NCBI RefSeq assembly: GCF_019061305.1
Contig: NZ_JAHQZT010000026.1
Span: forward strand, 1 to 33,490
DNA: 33,490 nt
Source of the DNA: Marinobacterium weihaiense
GTDB lineage: Bacteria; Pseudomonadota; Gammaproteobacteria; Pseudomonadales; Balneatricaceae
Reading direction: 5' to 3'
The translations under genes and the position numbers were made by a program. The notes below the pieces were generated by a model, which saw only the letters and a list, made by a program, of their open reading frames with translations, did no database searches and was not told the origin of the DNA. Below, piece after piece: positions 25,714 through 33,397 of this stretch (position 1 is the stretch's first letter; every line of letters begins with the position of its first letter).

Positions 25714-26448
25714 ATGAATCACATATCTGAGGTACCGGTCGAGTTGGAGTGTGTACACGCCCGCGGCGTCCTGTTTCGCCTGGCAGCCGCCCTGTTCGAT
25801 TACCCGCTGGCTGAAACCCAGCAGGCCATCGAATCGGGTCGTGTTGCCCATCTGATGGAGCAGGCGCTGGCCACACTGGGTGAGCCAACTTGCCCCTTGC
25901 TGGCCGCCAGCGCCAGCCAGACCGACCTGGAGGTGGGCTACATGGCCACCTTCATCCATGGCCGGCGCGGCAAGCCGCGGGTACCGCTGGTTGCCAGCGC
26001 TTACCCGATTCTGCTCAAAGGTGAAGCCCAGGCCAGTTACCTGCTCAATGTACAGACGTTCTACAAGCATTTTGGTCTCAAGGCTGCGACGGAAGATGAA
26101 GGCATGCTGGATGAGCCCGATCATCTGGTCGCAATGCTGGAATTCTGCGCTCTTCTATGCCATCTGGAAACCCAGGCCCTGAACAACCGACGAGACCCAT
26201 CCCACTGCCGACGCGCCCTACGCGATTTTCTGACCCGTTACCTGATACCGCTGCTCAATGCACTGCGCAGCCGTTATCACAGCGAGCCGGAACAGGGGCT
26301 CGACGCCACTCTCGCACACCTGATCGAGGTATTACCAGAGCTGGCCGAGCATCAGCGAGATGCGCTGGAAGAACAGGTCGGGCCCTGCCCTCAGCCCGGC
26401 AGCCAACGCATTCCGATGACTAACCTGCCCCAGGGGCTCTGGGACTAG
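25714..26448 (+). CDS. Type II DMSO-reductase-family chaperone (TorD/NarJ-like delta)
   Basis: A 244-residue, mostly helical, soluble protein in the position of SerD/DdhD/EbdD. Family-like features are RLAAALFDYPL near residues 23-33, DLEVGYMATFIHGRRGKPRVPL, and the EPDHLVAMLEFCALLCHLE helix. Such chaperones bind the Tat signal of the catalytic subunit and hold it for cofactor insertion before export; they are not part of the mature enzyme. GAGGAGG lies five bases before the ATG at 25714, and the upstream in-frame ATG at 25678 is inside the beta gene. Confidence 0.88.
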   Translation: MNHISEVPVELECVHARGVLFRLAAALFDYPLAETQQAIESGRVAHLMEQALATLGEPTCPLLAASASQTDLEVGYMATFIHGRRGKPRVPLVASAYPILLKGEAQASYLLNVQTFYKHFGLKAATEDEGMLDEPDHLVAMLEFCALLCHLETQALNNRRDPSHCRRALRDFLTRYLIPLLNALRSRYHSEPEQGLDATLAHLIEVLPELAEHQRDALEEQVGPCPQPGSQRIPMTNLPQGLWD

Positions 26449-26468
26449 ACCGACGCGAGGATTCTGTC

Positions 26469-27254
26469 ATGACCATTCACTCTGCCTTCCGCCATGCCTG
26501 CCTGCTGGGCCTGGTGATGGCCTTCGGGCTGCCGGTGCATGCCGACCACAGCGAACTCAACCCCAACGCGATGGACGTCAAACCCGGCGATACCGTCAAG
26601 GTGTCCCGAATTCCCGGCACCATTTACCTGCGCACGCAAAATGACCCGGACGACTTGATCTGGGACCGTTTGCCGCTCTACCGCATCGAACTGATGCCGG
26701 CACCGCCGGTACACACCTCGGTGATTCTGCGCATGGACCCGACCGCCAATACCCCCAAGCACCTGTACTTCCAGGTGGCACGCTCCGACGAACGCTTTTA
26801 TGTACGGCTGCGCTGGAAAGACGCCACGGAAAATCGAGCCACCGCCGTCGACCGCTTTCGTGACGGAGCGGCCGTGCAGTACGCGCTCAAGGGCTCCGAT
26901 ACGTCATTGATGATGGGAACCGGACCTGATAATGCCGTCAATATCTGGTACTGGCGTGCCGACGAGGAACAGGCAGAAAACCTGGCCGCCGGCGGTTTCG
27001 GCAGCACCACCCGCCTGACCGAACAGCCGGTCTCCGGCGCCAGCGCCTACATCCGTGAAGCCATCGCGCAGGACAGCGAGTGGCATGTCGTCATGTCCCG
27101 CCCCCTGAAAGTGGACGGCGAGCATCAGGTGGACCTGGAGCGCGAGGCCGTACCGGTCATGTTCGCCCTCTGGCAGGGCGACACCGCTCAGCGCGATGGC
27201 GACAAGCGGATCAGTCAAAACTGGATTATGCTGGATACGACCACCGCCCCTTGA
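26469..27254 (+). CDS. Type II DMSO-reductase-family enzyme, heme b gamma subunit
   Basis: The 261-residue protein has a Sec signal peptide (cleavage after about residue 25, LPVHA) and the ethylbenzene-dehydrogenase gamma fold: DDLIWDRLP, PKHLYFQVARSDERFYVRLRW, and MGTGPDNAVNIWYWRAD. Gamma subunits of this group bind one heme b through Met and Lys. Met149 and Lys246 (in DGDKRISQNW) sit where those ligands occur in EbdC and SerC, though this is judged by eye. It would pass electrons to or from a periplasmic cytochrome, which is not encoded here. GAGGA precedes the ATG; the next gene starts 21 bases downstream. Confidence 0.9.
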   Translation: MTIHSAFRHACLLGLVMAFGLPVHADHSELNPNAMDVKPGDTVKVSRIPGTIYLRTQNDPDDLIWDRLPLYRIELMPAPPVHTSVILRMDPTANTPKHLYFQVARSDERFYVRLRWKDATENRATAVDRFRDGAAVQYALKGSDTSLMMGTGPDNAVNIWYWRADEEQAENLAAGGFGSTTRLTEQPVSGASAYIREAIAQDSEWHVVMSRPLKVDGEHQVDLEREAVPVMFALWQGDTAQRDGDKRISQNWIMLDTTTAP

Positions 27255-27275
27255 ACCGGCTTGGGAGATGCCCTT

Positions 27276-28373
27276 ATGTCTGTATCCCAGTTCACCCCCG
27301 GCAGCACGGACCCGCTGACCCTGCACCCGGCCGACTGCGGCCGGGGCCATGCCTGCCAGTTCTGTCCGCAGGAAGCGGATTGCGCACTGGACAAATCGCA
27401 TCATGAACAACAGCTGTTGCAGCACCGACTGGCGCGCATCGGCCAGATCATCCTGGTGATGGCCAACAAGGGCGGTGTGGGCAAAAGTACCCTGACGGCC
27501 AACCTGGCCGCAGGGCTGGCCCGTGAAGGCTACCGGGTCGGCGTTGCAGATGCCGACATTCATGGTCCCAACCAGAGCCGCTTCTTCAACCTGGTTGGCC
27601 AGCGGGTTCACCTTACCCCGGGCGGGCTGGAAACACGCCAGTGCCATCATGATCGGCTGGCACAGCCGATTCGTGTCGGTTCACTGGCCTTTCTGATGGA
27701 CCGGGACGACACCCCTATCGTCTGGCGCGACGCCTACAAGCATGACTTCATGCACCACCTGATCGGCAGCTTCGACTGGGGCGAGCTGGATTTTCTGCTC
27801 ATCGACATGCCACCGGGAACCGGCAACGAGCTGATCACCCTGGCCGACCTGCTGGAGCATCAGGACGTTGCCGCCCTGATCACCACCACCCCGCAGGAAG
27901 TGGCGCTGATGGACAGCCTCAAGGCGGTCCGCTTCTGCCAAGAGCGTGGCCTGCCCTTGATTGGCGTGGTGGAAAACATGGCCGGGGTGACATGCCCCCA
28001 TTGTGGCGGCGAGTTCCATCTCTTCCCGCGGGCTCACCTGGCGCAGGCCCTGGCACAGCTGGAGGTCCAGTCCATTGCACAAATCCCGCTGTCCCCCGCA
28101 CTGGCCACGGCCTCGGATAGCGGCCAGCCGCTGCTGCTGGATGCTCCGGACAGCCCGGAAGCGCAAGCCTTTCAACCGGCGGTACACGCCTGTATCGCAC
28201 ATGCCCGCCAGATACAACAACAGGCGGCTACCAACGCACTGCTGACCGTTATGCAGACTGCGGGCGATGACAGCCTGGCCGGGCTGGATCCCCGGGACCT
28301 GCCCGACGGTATTCACCCCGACGATCTGGCTGAACTAATGCAACAGGAACAGGCCCGCCTCAACCGTCGCTGA
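27276..28373 (+). CDS. Nbp35/Mrp-type Fe-S carrier P-loop ATPase
   Basis: A 365-residue soluble ATPase of the Mrp/Nbp35/ApbC class. An N-terminal Cys set, Cys21-x5-Cys27-x2-Cys30-x5-Cys36, has the Cx2Cx5C core of eukaryotic Nbp35. The deviant Walker A KGGVGKST is at 65-72, the switch ADADIHGPNQ at 91-100, LLIDMPPGTG at 174-183, and the bridging-cluster motif CPHC at 240-243. Such proteins assemble and transfer [4Fe-4S] clusters. Residues 290-365 form an extra tail. GGGAG lies eight bases before the ATG. Its place inside the operon suggests dedicated cluster delivery to the five-cluster enzyme. A more general Mrp role cannot be excluded. Confidence 0.85.
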   Translation: MSVSQFTPGSTDPLTLHPADCGRGHACQFCPQEADCALDKSHHEQQLLQHRLARIGQIILVMANKGGVGKSTLTANLAAGLAREGYRVGVADADIHGPNQSRFFNLVGQRVHLTPGGLETRQCHHDRLAQPIRVGSLAFLMDRDDTPIVWRDAYKHDFMHHLIGSFDWGELDFLLIDMPPGTGNELITLADLLEHQDVAALITTTPQEVALMDSLKAVRFCQERGLPLIGVVENMAGVTCPHCGGEFHLFPRAHLAQALAQLEVQSIAQIPLSPALATASDSGQPLLLDAPDSPEAQAFQPAVHACIAHARQIQQQAATNALLTVMQTAGDDSLAGLDPRDLPDGIHPDDLAELMQQEQARLNRR

Positions 28374-28410
28374 CCCAGGCACAACCGCGCCCCGGCGCCA
28401 GGAGCTCTGC

Positions 28411-30285
28411 ATGAACTCACCCATCAACCCGTCCCGCCGTCGCTTTTTTCGCCAGCTGACCGACCCCTTCGACGCCCAGGCGCCCGGCGTGGCTCCCTGG
28501 AAGCCGGTGCCGGGCATTATCGCCGGTGACGGGGAAGTGCTGTGGTCCGGCTGGGCCAGCACGGATGAAGTCTTTGTCGTCGGTGACGAGGGGCGCATCT
28601 ATCACTTTGACATCCGTGGTGATGGCCCCGCCGAATGGCAGCTGATGGACACGCCGGTCACCCTGCCACTGCATGGTATCTGGGGCCGCTCACGAACCTG
28701 TCTGCACGCTGTCGGCTGGATGGGCTGCATACTGCAGTTTGATGGCGAGCGCTGGCAGCACCTGCACGGCGGCGTAGTGGATGAAGCCCAGGGCCGCTAT
28801 ACCGCCTGTGCCGAAAACACGCCCCTGTTTGCCATTGATGGCAACGCACAGGGTGAAGCCTGGGCCGTCGGCGATGAGGGGCGTATCCTGCACTTTGATG
28901 GTGAACGCTGGCAGCCGGAAACATCCGGCACCTGGGTCAATCTGCGGGCAATAGCCTGTGGCCATGACGGCAGTGTCTATGCCGCCGGCAACGAAGGTAC
29001 AGTACTCAAGCGGGACGCACAGGGTCAATGGCACAACCTGGAGTGCCCCCACAGCTGCGGTTTTCATAGCCTGCTACTGCAAGGCGAGGATGAACTGCTA
29101 TTAGCCGGCGGCCGCTATTTTGTCGATCAGGGCGGTTTTCGCGGCGAGCTCGTGCGCTACCGGGATGGCCATTTCAGCCGCCTGGACACAGAGCTGAGTC
29201 TGCCGCGCCTGCGTTCACTCAAGGCGTACAAGGATGGTGTGTTGATGGTCGGCGACCGGGGCTACCTGCTGTATCTCAAGGACACCCGCCTCAAGCAACT
29301 GGAAAGCAACACCCACCACGATCTAATGGACATCACGCCCCTCGCGTCAGGCGAAGCCCTGGTGACCGGTGATTTCGGCACCCTGATGACCGCCGCGCCC
29401 GAGTTTGTCGATGCACTGGCCCCCTTGCCCGGCGCTGAGCACGCCACCTCCCGCTGGGAGGTCATGGCCAGCCCCGTCAAGCGCCAGCTCTGGGGCATCT
29501 GGCAGGCCCATGATGGCCAATGCTATGTCTGCGGCGAGAGCGGCACGGTGCTGCGACGGGAAGAGGAGCACTGGGTTGCACTGCCGCCGCCCAGTGAATT
29601 GGCCGTGCACTGCCTATGGAGCTGTCCGGGCAGTGGTCTGTTTGCTGCCGGCCAGGAAGGCCGTATCTATCGCTTCGATGGCAAGCAGTGGCACCTGCAC
29701 CATGATCTGCATCTGAATCTGACCATTCTGGCCCTGTGGGGCAGCGCACCGGATTCCATCTACGCCGTGGGTGACGAAGGCCTGATCCTGCACTTCGATG
29801 GCCTGCGCTGGCAGCGCATGCCCAGCGGTACCGCCTCGGCACTCTATGACCTCTGGGGGCTGGATGATCAGCATCTGCTGGCCGTGGGCGACTTCGGCTT
29901 GATTCTGCGGTACAACGGGGACAACTGGAAAGAATTCAATGCCGGCAGCGAGCAGTTCATTTATGGTGTCTGGGGCAGCAGCCTGGAAGACATCCATGCC
30001 GTGGGACTGGCCGGCACCCTGACACACTTCGACGGCCGCAGCTGGCAGCCGGTGGCCGCCCGGGTGCAGGATGATGTCCTGGCCATTTCAGGCTCCGCCG
30101 CTGCAGGCGTGTTCGCGGTCGGCACCCGGGGCTGCATCCTGCACCTGGAGCACGGGCGCTGGCAACGCGAGTCCTCCCCCACCGAGGAAGGCCTACGCGC
30201 GGTCTGCGCGACCGCGGAAGGGGATGTGTATGCGGTGGGCGACCGCGGCATCATTCTGCGCCGCCGGTCGACGCCCGCTCCCTGA
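28411..30285 (+). CDS. Double beta-propeller protein of the molybdoenzyme operon
   Basis: A 624-residue protein made almost wholly of about 14 repeats with the core A-V-G-D-x-G-x-I-L-x-F-D-G-x-x-W. Cores lie near residues 55, 100, 151, 190, 230, 279, 318, 372, 411, 451, 490, 529, 568 and 607. The last seven are spaced 39-40 residues and the first seven less evenly. I read this as two seven-bladed propellers (about 40-335 and 350-624), akin to Ycf48/BNR-type repeats. The N-terminus has SRRRFFRQL but no hydrophobic stretch after it, so Tat export is doubtful. GGAG precedes the ATG. It is the last gene of the operon. An assembly or scaffold role is inferred; I do not know a characterised homologue. 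Confidence 0.8.
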   Translation: MNSPINPSRRRFFRQLTDPFDAQAPGVAPWKPVPGIIAGDGEVLWSGWASTDEVFVVGDEGRIYHFDIRGDGPAEWQLMDTPVTLPLHGIWGRSRTCLHAVGWMGCILQFDGERWQHLHGGVVDEAQGRYTACAENTPLFAIDGNAQGEAWAVGDEGRILHFDGERWQPETSGTWVNLRAIACGHDGSVYAAGNEGTVLKRDAQGQWHNLECPHSCGFHSLLLQGEDELLLAGGRYFVDQGGFRGELVRYRDGHFSRLDTELSLPRLRSLKAYKDGVLMVGDRGYLLYLKDTRLKQLESNTHHDLMDITPLASGEALVTGDFGTLMTAAPEFVDALAPLPGAEHATSRWEVMASPVKRQLWGIWQAHDGQCYVCGESGTVLRREEEHWVALPPPSELAVHCLWSCPGSGLFAAGQEGRIYRFDGKQWHLHHDLHLNLTILALWGSAPDSIYAVGDEGLILHFDGLRWQRMPSGTASALYDLWGLDDQHLLAVGDFGLILRYNGDNWKEFNAGSEQFIYGVWGSSLEDIHAVGLAGTLTHFDGRSWQPVAARVQDDVLAISGSAAAGVFAVGTRGCILHLEHGRWQRESSPTEEGLRAVCATAEGDVYAVGDRGIILRRRSTPAP

Positions 30286-30308
30286 TGTTCAAGGGGCGGG
30301 GCTTTGGC

Positions 30309-31961
30309 TCAGGCGTGAGCCACCAGAGCCCGCAGAGCCCGCATGTCTTCGTTGTCATGCATCTCGGCCGCAAGTTCACGCTGCTCGTCCAGCACTTCGC
30401 GCAGCACCTCATCGGTGGTCAACGGGTTGGCCAATACCACTCGGAACACCGTAATCGCCTGCTGGTCATAGCACTCCGGCGTCAGCCGCGTGCGGGACAC
30501 AAATGCCTTGCCCCGTTCGCGCTGCTCTTTCTGCAGGGTCTGGGTGATTCGGCTCAACACCTCATTGATTTCATACCGCAGCTCGGCCTTCGCCTCCCGC
30601 AGCCGTGCCTGCACCTCGGCCGGCACCCAGCGATAGGTGAAGATGTTGAGTTCGGGCTCGGAGACCAGTTCAAAATCGTCCAGCGTCGCAATGCGGTCGG
30701 CAAAACGGCGGGCCAGCTCAATGCCGTTTTCAATCAGCATGGCATAGCCGCGGCGGCTGATGATCTTGAGACCGGCATGCACCAGCATTGCCATGCCCGG
30801 ACGCGAGCCCTCCAGCGTGGTACTGCCCAGATCCTTGGAGCCCTGACGAATGATGTACTGGGCATGGTGCTCGATGCTTTCCAGCATCGACGGATCCCGG
30901 AACAGCACCAGCCCAACCCCCATGGGCACATACAGCTGCTTGTGCGCATCGATGGTCACCGAATCGGCCCGCTCGATGCCCTGCATCAGCGGTCGGTAGC
31001 GATCGGAAAACAGCGTGGGGCCACCCCAGGCCGCATCCACGTGGAAGTGAATGCCGTGGGCCTCGGCAATGTCGGCCAGCTTGTCCAACGGGTCGATATT
31101 GCCGGTTTCAGTGGTACCGGCAATGCCCACCAGGGCAAAGGGCTTGATCCGGCGCCGCTTCAGCTCTTCGATCTTCTGTTCGAGCAGATCCAGACGGATG
31201 CGGTTATGACTGTCGGTCTCGATGGAAATCAGGTTTTCACGGCCAATGCCAAGCACATCCGCCGACTTCGACAGCGAATAGTGCCCCCGGTCTGACACCA
31301 GTACGGCTGCGCCTTCGCAGCCATAATGACGCATGGCACCGAAAATGCCGCTGTGATTGATACCGGGAAAATCGCCATCCGGCCCAAAGGCGCGGTTGCG
31401 GGCTGTCCACAGGGCGGTAATGTTGGCCACCGTACCCCCGGAGCAGAAGGCACCCAGACGCTTGCGCCCATGATGCAGCCAGGTGTCGTAGAATGCACTG
31501 GACTGACCATAGGTCAGGCGGTGCAGCATACCCAACACCTGACGCTCCAGCGGCGTAAACGCCTTGGAGGTTTCCGTTTTCACCAGATTCTGGTTCAGGG
31601 CAATCATGATCTTCGAGAGCGGGATCATGAAATAAGGCAGCGCCGAGGTCATGTGACCGACAAAGCTCGGCGATGAGGTGTGTACCGACTGCGCCACCAC
31701 CTTGTCGAGCAAAAACTCGGTATGCTCGGACACGAAGATCGGGTCTTCGGGAATACGCGTCTCGTTGAAGTCCCGCTCGATCTTGACCAGATCGGCCTCT
31801 TCCGCAACGATATGCTCTTGCAGAAAACCGGCCAGATTGGCTGATATGTCGTTATCCAGACGGTTCAGCGTAGAGCCTGGCGCTTCCGGAACGGTGAAAA
31901 TCCTCAATAGGTTTTCCATGCTGATTTCAGCCACGCTGTTTTTTTTATGCACTTCTACCAT
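30309..31961 (-). CDS. panP: PLP-dependent aspartate 1-decarboxylase PanP
   Basis: The 550-residue protein is a group II PLP decarboxylase. The cofactor Lys341 is in TIDAHKQLYVP, the pyridine-binding Asp in HVDAAWGG (about 309), and CSGGTVANITALW binds the phosphate. It resembles glutamate decarboxylase but has the N-terminal LRIFTVPEAPGSTL of PanP, which makes beta-alanine from aspartate for pantothenate and coenzyme A in bacteria lacking PanD. The ATG at 31961 gives a length close to Vibrio PanP (about 547); the frame continues open to 32108 without a recognisable family segment. It converges on the molybdoenzyme operon and is probably unrelated to it. Confidence 0.88.
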   Translation of the reverse strand: MVEVHKKNSVAEISMENLLRIFTVPEAPGSTLNRLDNDISANLAGFLQEHIVAEEADLVKIERDFNETRIPEDPIFVSEHTEFLLDKVVAQSVHTSSPSFVGHMTSALPYFMIPLSKIMIALNQNLVKTETSKAFTPLERQVLGMLHRLTYGQSSAFYDTWLHHGRKRLGAFCSGGTVANITALWTARNRAFGPDGDFPGINHSGIFGAMRHYGCEGAAVLVSDRGHYSLSKSADVLGIGRENLISIETDSHNRIRLDLLEQKIEELKRRRIKPFALVGIAGTTETGNIDPLDKLADIAEAHGIHFHVDAAWGGPTLFSDRYRPLMQGIERADSVTIDAHKQLYVPMGVGLVLFRDPSMLESIEHHAQYIIRQGSKDLGSTTLEGSRPGMAMLVHAGLKIISRRGYAMLIENGIELARRFADRIATLDDFELVSEPELNIFTYRWVPAEVQARLREAKAELRYEINEVLSRITQTLQKEQRERGKAFVSRTRLTPECYDQQAITVFRVVLANPLTTDEVLREVLDEQRELAAEMHDNEDMRALRALVAHA

Positions 31962-32265
31962 GAACCTGTAGTCAGCCTGAACAACCGGAAAGGCATTGCC
32001 ACCGCACCGATCAGACTCAACACCCTCTTTCGTTACTTCACATGGTGGCTGCCGACGCATGCCGCTTTTGTCAGCAGACACTAGCATTGATTCAGCCAAT
32101 CTGGCCATTCTACGTTAAGCCAGCCGGCTCACGCATCATGAATTTGGCGCTTGACTTTTGCCGTGCAGTTCCAATTTGAGACCGTGCCGTGGCGGGGTTT
32201 CTTGCCAAGCCGACTGCAGAACCGGATACTGCACTCTTTGCCCACTGATGCACGAGGTACTGGCG
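31962..32265. other. Divergent intergenic region between panP and slyD
   Basis: About 300 bases with no gene I can support. A TTGACT at 32151-32156 could be a -35 element for slyD, but the -10 region 17 bases on (ATTTGA) is poor. Promoters of both genes should lie here. Confidence 0.4.
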
Positions 32266-32763
32266 TTGACACAGATTTCCGATAATACGGTCGTTCAGTT
32301 TTTCTACACCCTGACCGACGCCGATGATACTCAGATCGAGACCAATCACGGCGCGGATCCCATCGCCTACCTGCATGGCCATGACGGCATGATTCCGGCG
32401 ATCGAAGAAGCCCTCACCGGCAAGAGCGCCGGCGACACCCTGCACCTGACACTGACACCGGAACAGGCCTACGGCGAGCGCCAGGAAGGCCAGCAGCAGC
32501 GCGTACCGATCAAGCACCTGCAGGGCCTGCCCAAGGGTGTGCGCAGCTGGAAACCCGGCATGGTCGCCGTGGTGCAGACCGAGCAGGGCATGCGCCAGGT
32601 CACCGTCATCAAGCCGGGGCTTAAAATGGTGCTGGTGGATACCAACCATCCGCTGGCCGGCAAGACACTGACCTACGACATCGAAGTCGCCGACGTGCGC
32701 GCGGCTACGGATGACGAAATCGCCCACGGCCATGCGCACGGTGTTGGCGGCCATCAGCACTGA
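32266..32763 (+). CDS. slyD: FKBP-type prolyl isomerase SlyD
   Basis: A 165-residue protein with the SlyD layout: an FKBP half (residues 1-65, including DPIAYLHGHDGMIPAIEEAL), an inserted chaperone flap (about 70-125, PEQAYGERQEG...RVPIKHLQGLP), the returning FKBP strand (HPLAGKTLTYDIEV), and a C-terminal His-rich metal tail (HGHAHGVGGHQH). It speeds prolyl isomerisation and can carry nickel. The tail is short and lacks the Cys of the E. coli protein. I prefer a TTG start at 32266 because GAGG lies eight bases upstream; an ATG at 32248 has no such site. ppiC follows after 79 bases. Confidence 0.88.
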   Translation: MTQISDNTVVQFFYTLTDADDTQIETNHGADPIAYLHGHDGMIPAIEEALTGKSAGDTLHLTLTPEQAYGERQEGQQQRVPIKHLQGLPKGVRSWKPGMVAVVQTEQGMRQVTVIKPGLKMVLVDTNHPLAGKTLTYDIEVADVRAATDDEIAHGHAHGVGGHQH

Positions 32764-32842
32764 TGGCTGACCGGCCTCCAACCGCTCACATACACTGGCC
32801 ACTATGCTTAAACTGATATCCCAACTGTTACGGAGAAAACCC

Positions 32843-33124
32843 ATGGCACGCGCAAGCGCACGTCACATACTGGTTGCAACTGAAGCCGAATGTCAGGCTC
32901 TGAAGGATCAAATCGAACAGGGTGCCGATTTTGCCGCCCTGGCCAAGGCCCATTCCCAGTGCCCGTCCGGCCAACAGGGCGGCGAACTGGGTAGTTTCGG
33001 CCCGGGTCAGATGGTGCCCGCATTCGACAAGGTCGTCTTTAGCGCCCCGATCAATGAAGTTCAGGGCCCTGTACAAACCCAGTTCGGTTACCACCTGCTG
33101 GAAGTTACCAGCCGCGACGACTGA
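32843..33124 (+). CDS. ppiC: Parvulin-type prolyl isomerase PpiC
   Basis: A 93-residue single-domain parvulin, the same length as E. coli PpiC. ARHILV at the start, then DFAALAKAHSQCPSGQQGGELGSFGPGQMVPAFDKVVF, and FGYHLLEV at the end are the family signatures. It is cytosolic and has no signal. The ATG at 32843 has GGAG about eight bases upstream; an in-frame ATG at 32804 would add a non-family N-terminus. It is the second of three consecutive prolyl isomerase genes. Confidence 0.95.
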   Translation: MARASARHILVATEAECQALKDQIEQGADFAALAKAHSQCPSGQQGGELGSFGPGQMVPAFDKVVFSAPINEVQGPVQTQFGYHLLEVTSRDD

Positions 33125-33148
33125 TCACCCTGTAGCAACACTCGTCCT

Positions 33149-33187
33149 CACGGCCCTGCTTCCGTTTCTGGCGGAATCAGGGCCGTG
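33149..33187. terminator. Long perfect hairpin after ppiC
   Basis: CACGGCCCTG (33149-33158) pairs with CAGGGCCGTG (33178-33187). Inside it TTCCG (33160-33164) pairs with CGGAA (33172-33176), with single mismatched bases between the two stems. The T content afterwards (TCATTTG) is modest, so it is a likely terminator of moderate strength. Confidence 0.65.
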
Positions 33188-33250
33188 TCATTTGTGACCA
33201 ATGCGGCAATGCTCGCAGCCACACAGCAATGAATAACACCAGGAGTACCC

Positions 33251-33397
33251 ATGGCCGAATGTGAACAGCTGATTATTGAAGACCTGATCGAAGGGACCGG
33301 CACCGAAGTGAAAAAAGGCGGCGCACTGATTACCGCCCAGTATCGCGGCTTTCTGGAGGACGGTACCGAATTTGACTCATCCCACGACAAGGGCCAG
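33251..33397 (+). pseudogene. FKBP-type prolyl isomerase, interrupted by an insertion sequence
   Basis: From the ATG at 33251 (AGGAG site just upstream) 49 codons read as the start of a small FKBP: an N-terminal strand, then ITAQYRGFLEDGTEFDSSHDKGQ, the standard family sequence. Family proteins continue with a Phe-rich and then GxVIxGW segment. Here the frame instead enters sequence matching an IS5-family end at 33398 and stops after ten foreign codons. The active-site half is missing within the window, so this copy cannot work unless the insertion is absent in part of the population. Confidence 0.8.

Noticed and set aside
21939-27254. Perchlorate or chlorate reductase as a firm assignment
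   Set aside because: No chlorite dismutase or cytochrome c gene is present, and the alpha subunit alone does not separate these from other type II enzymes by eye.
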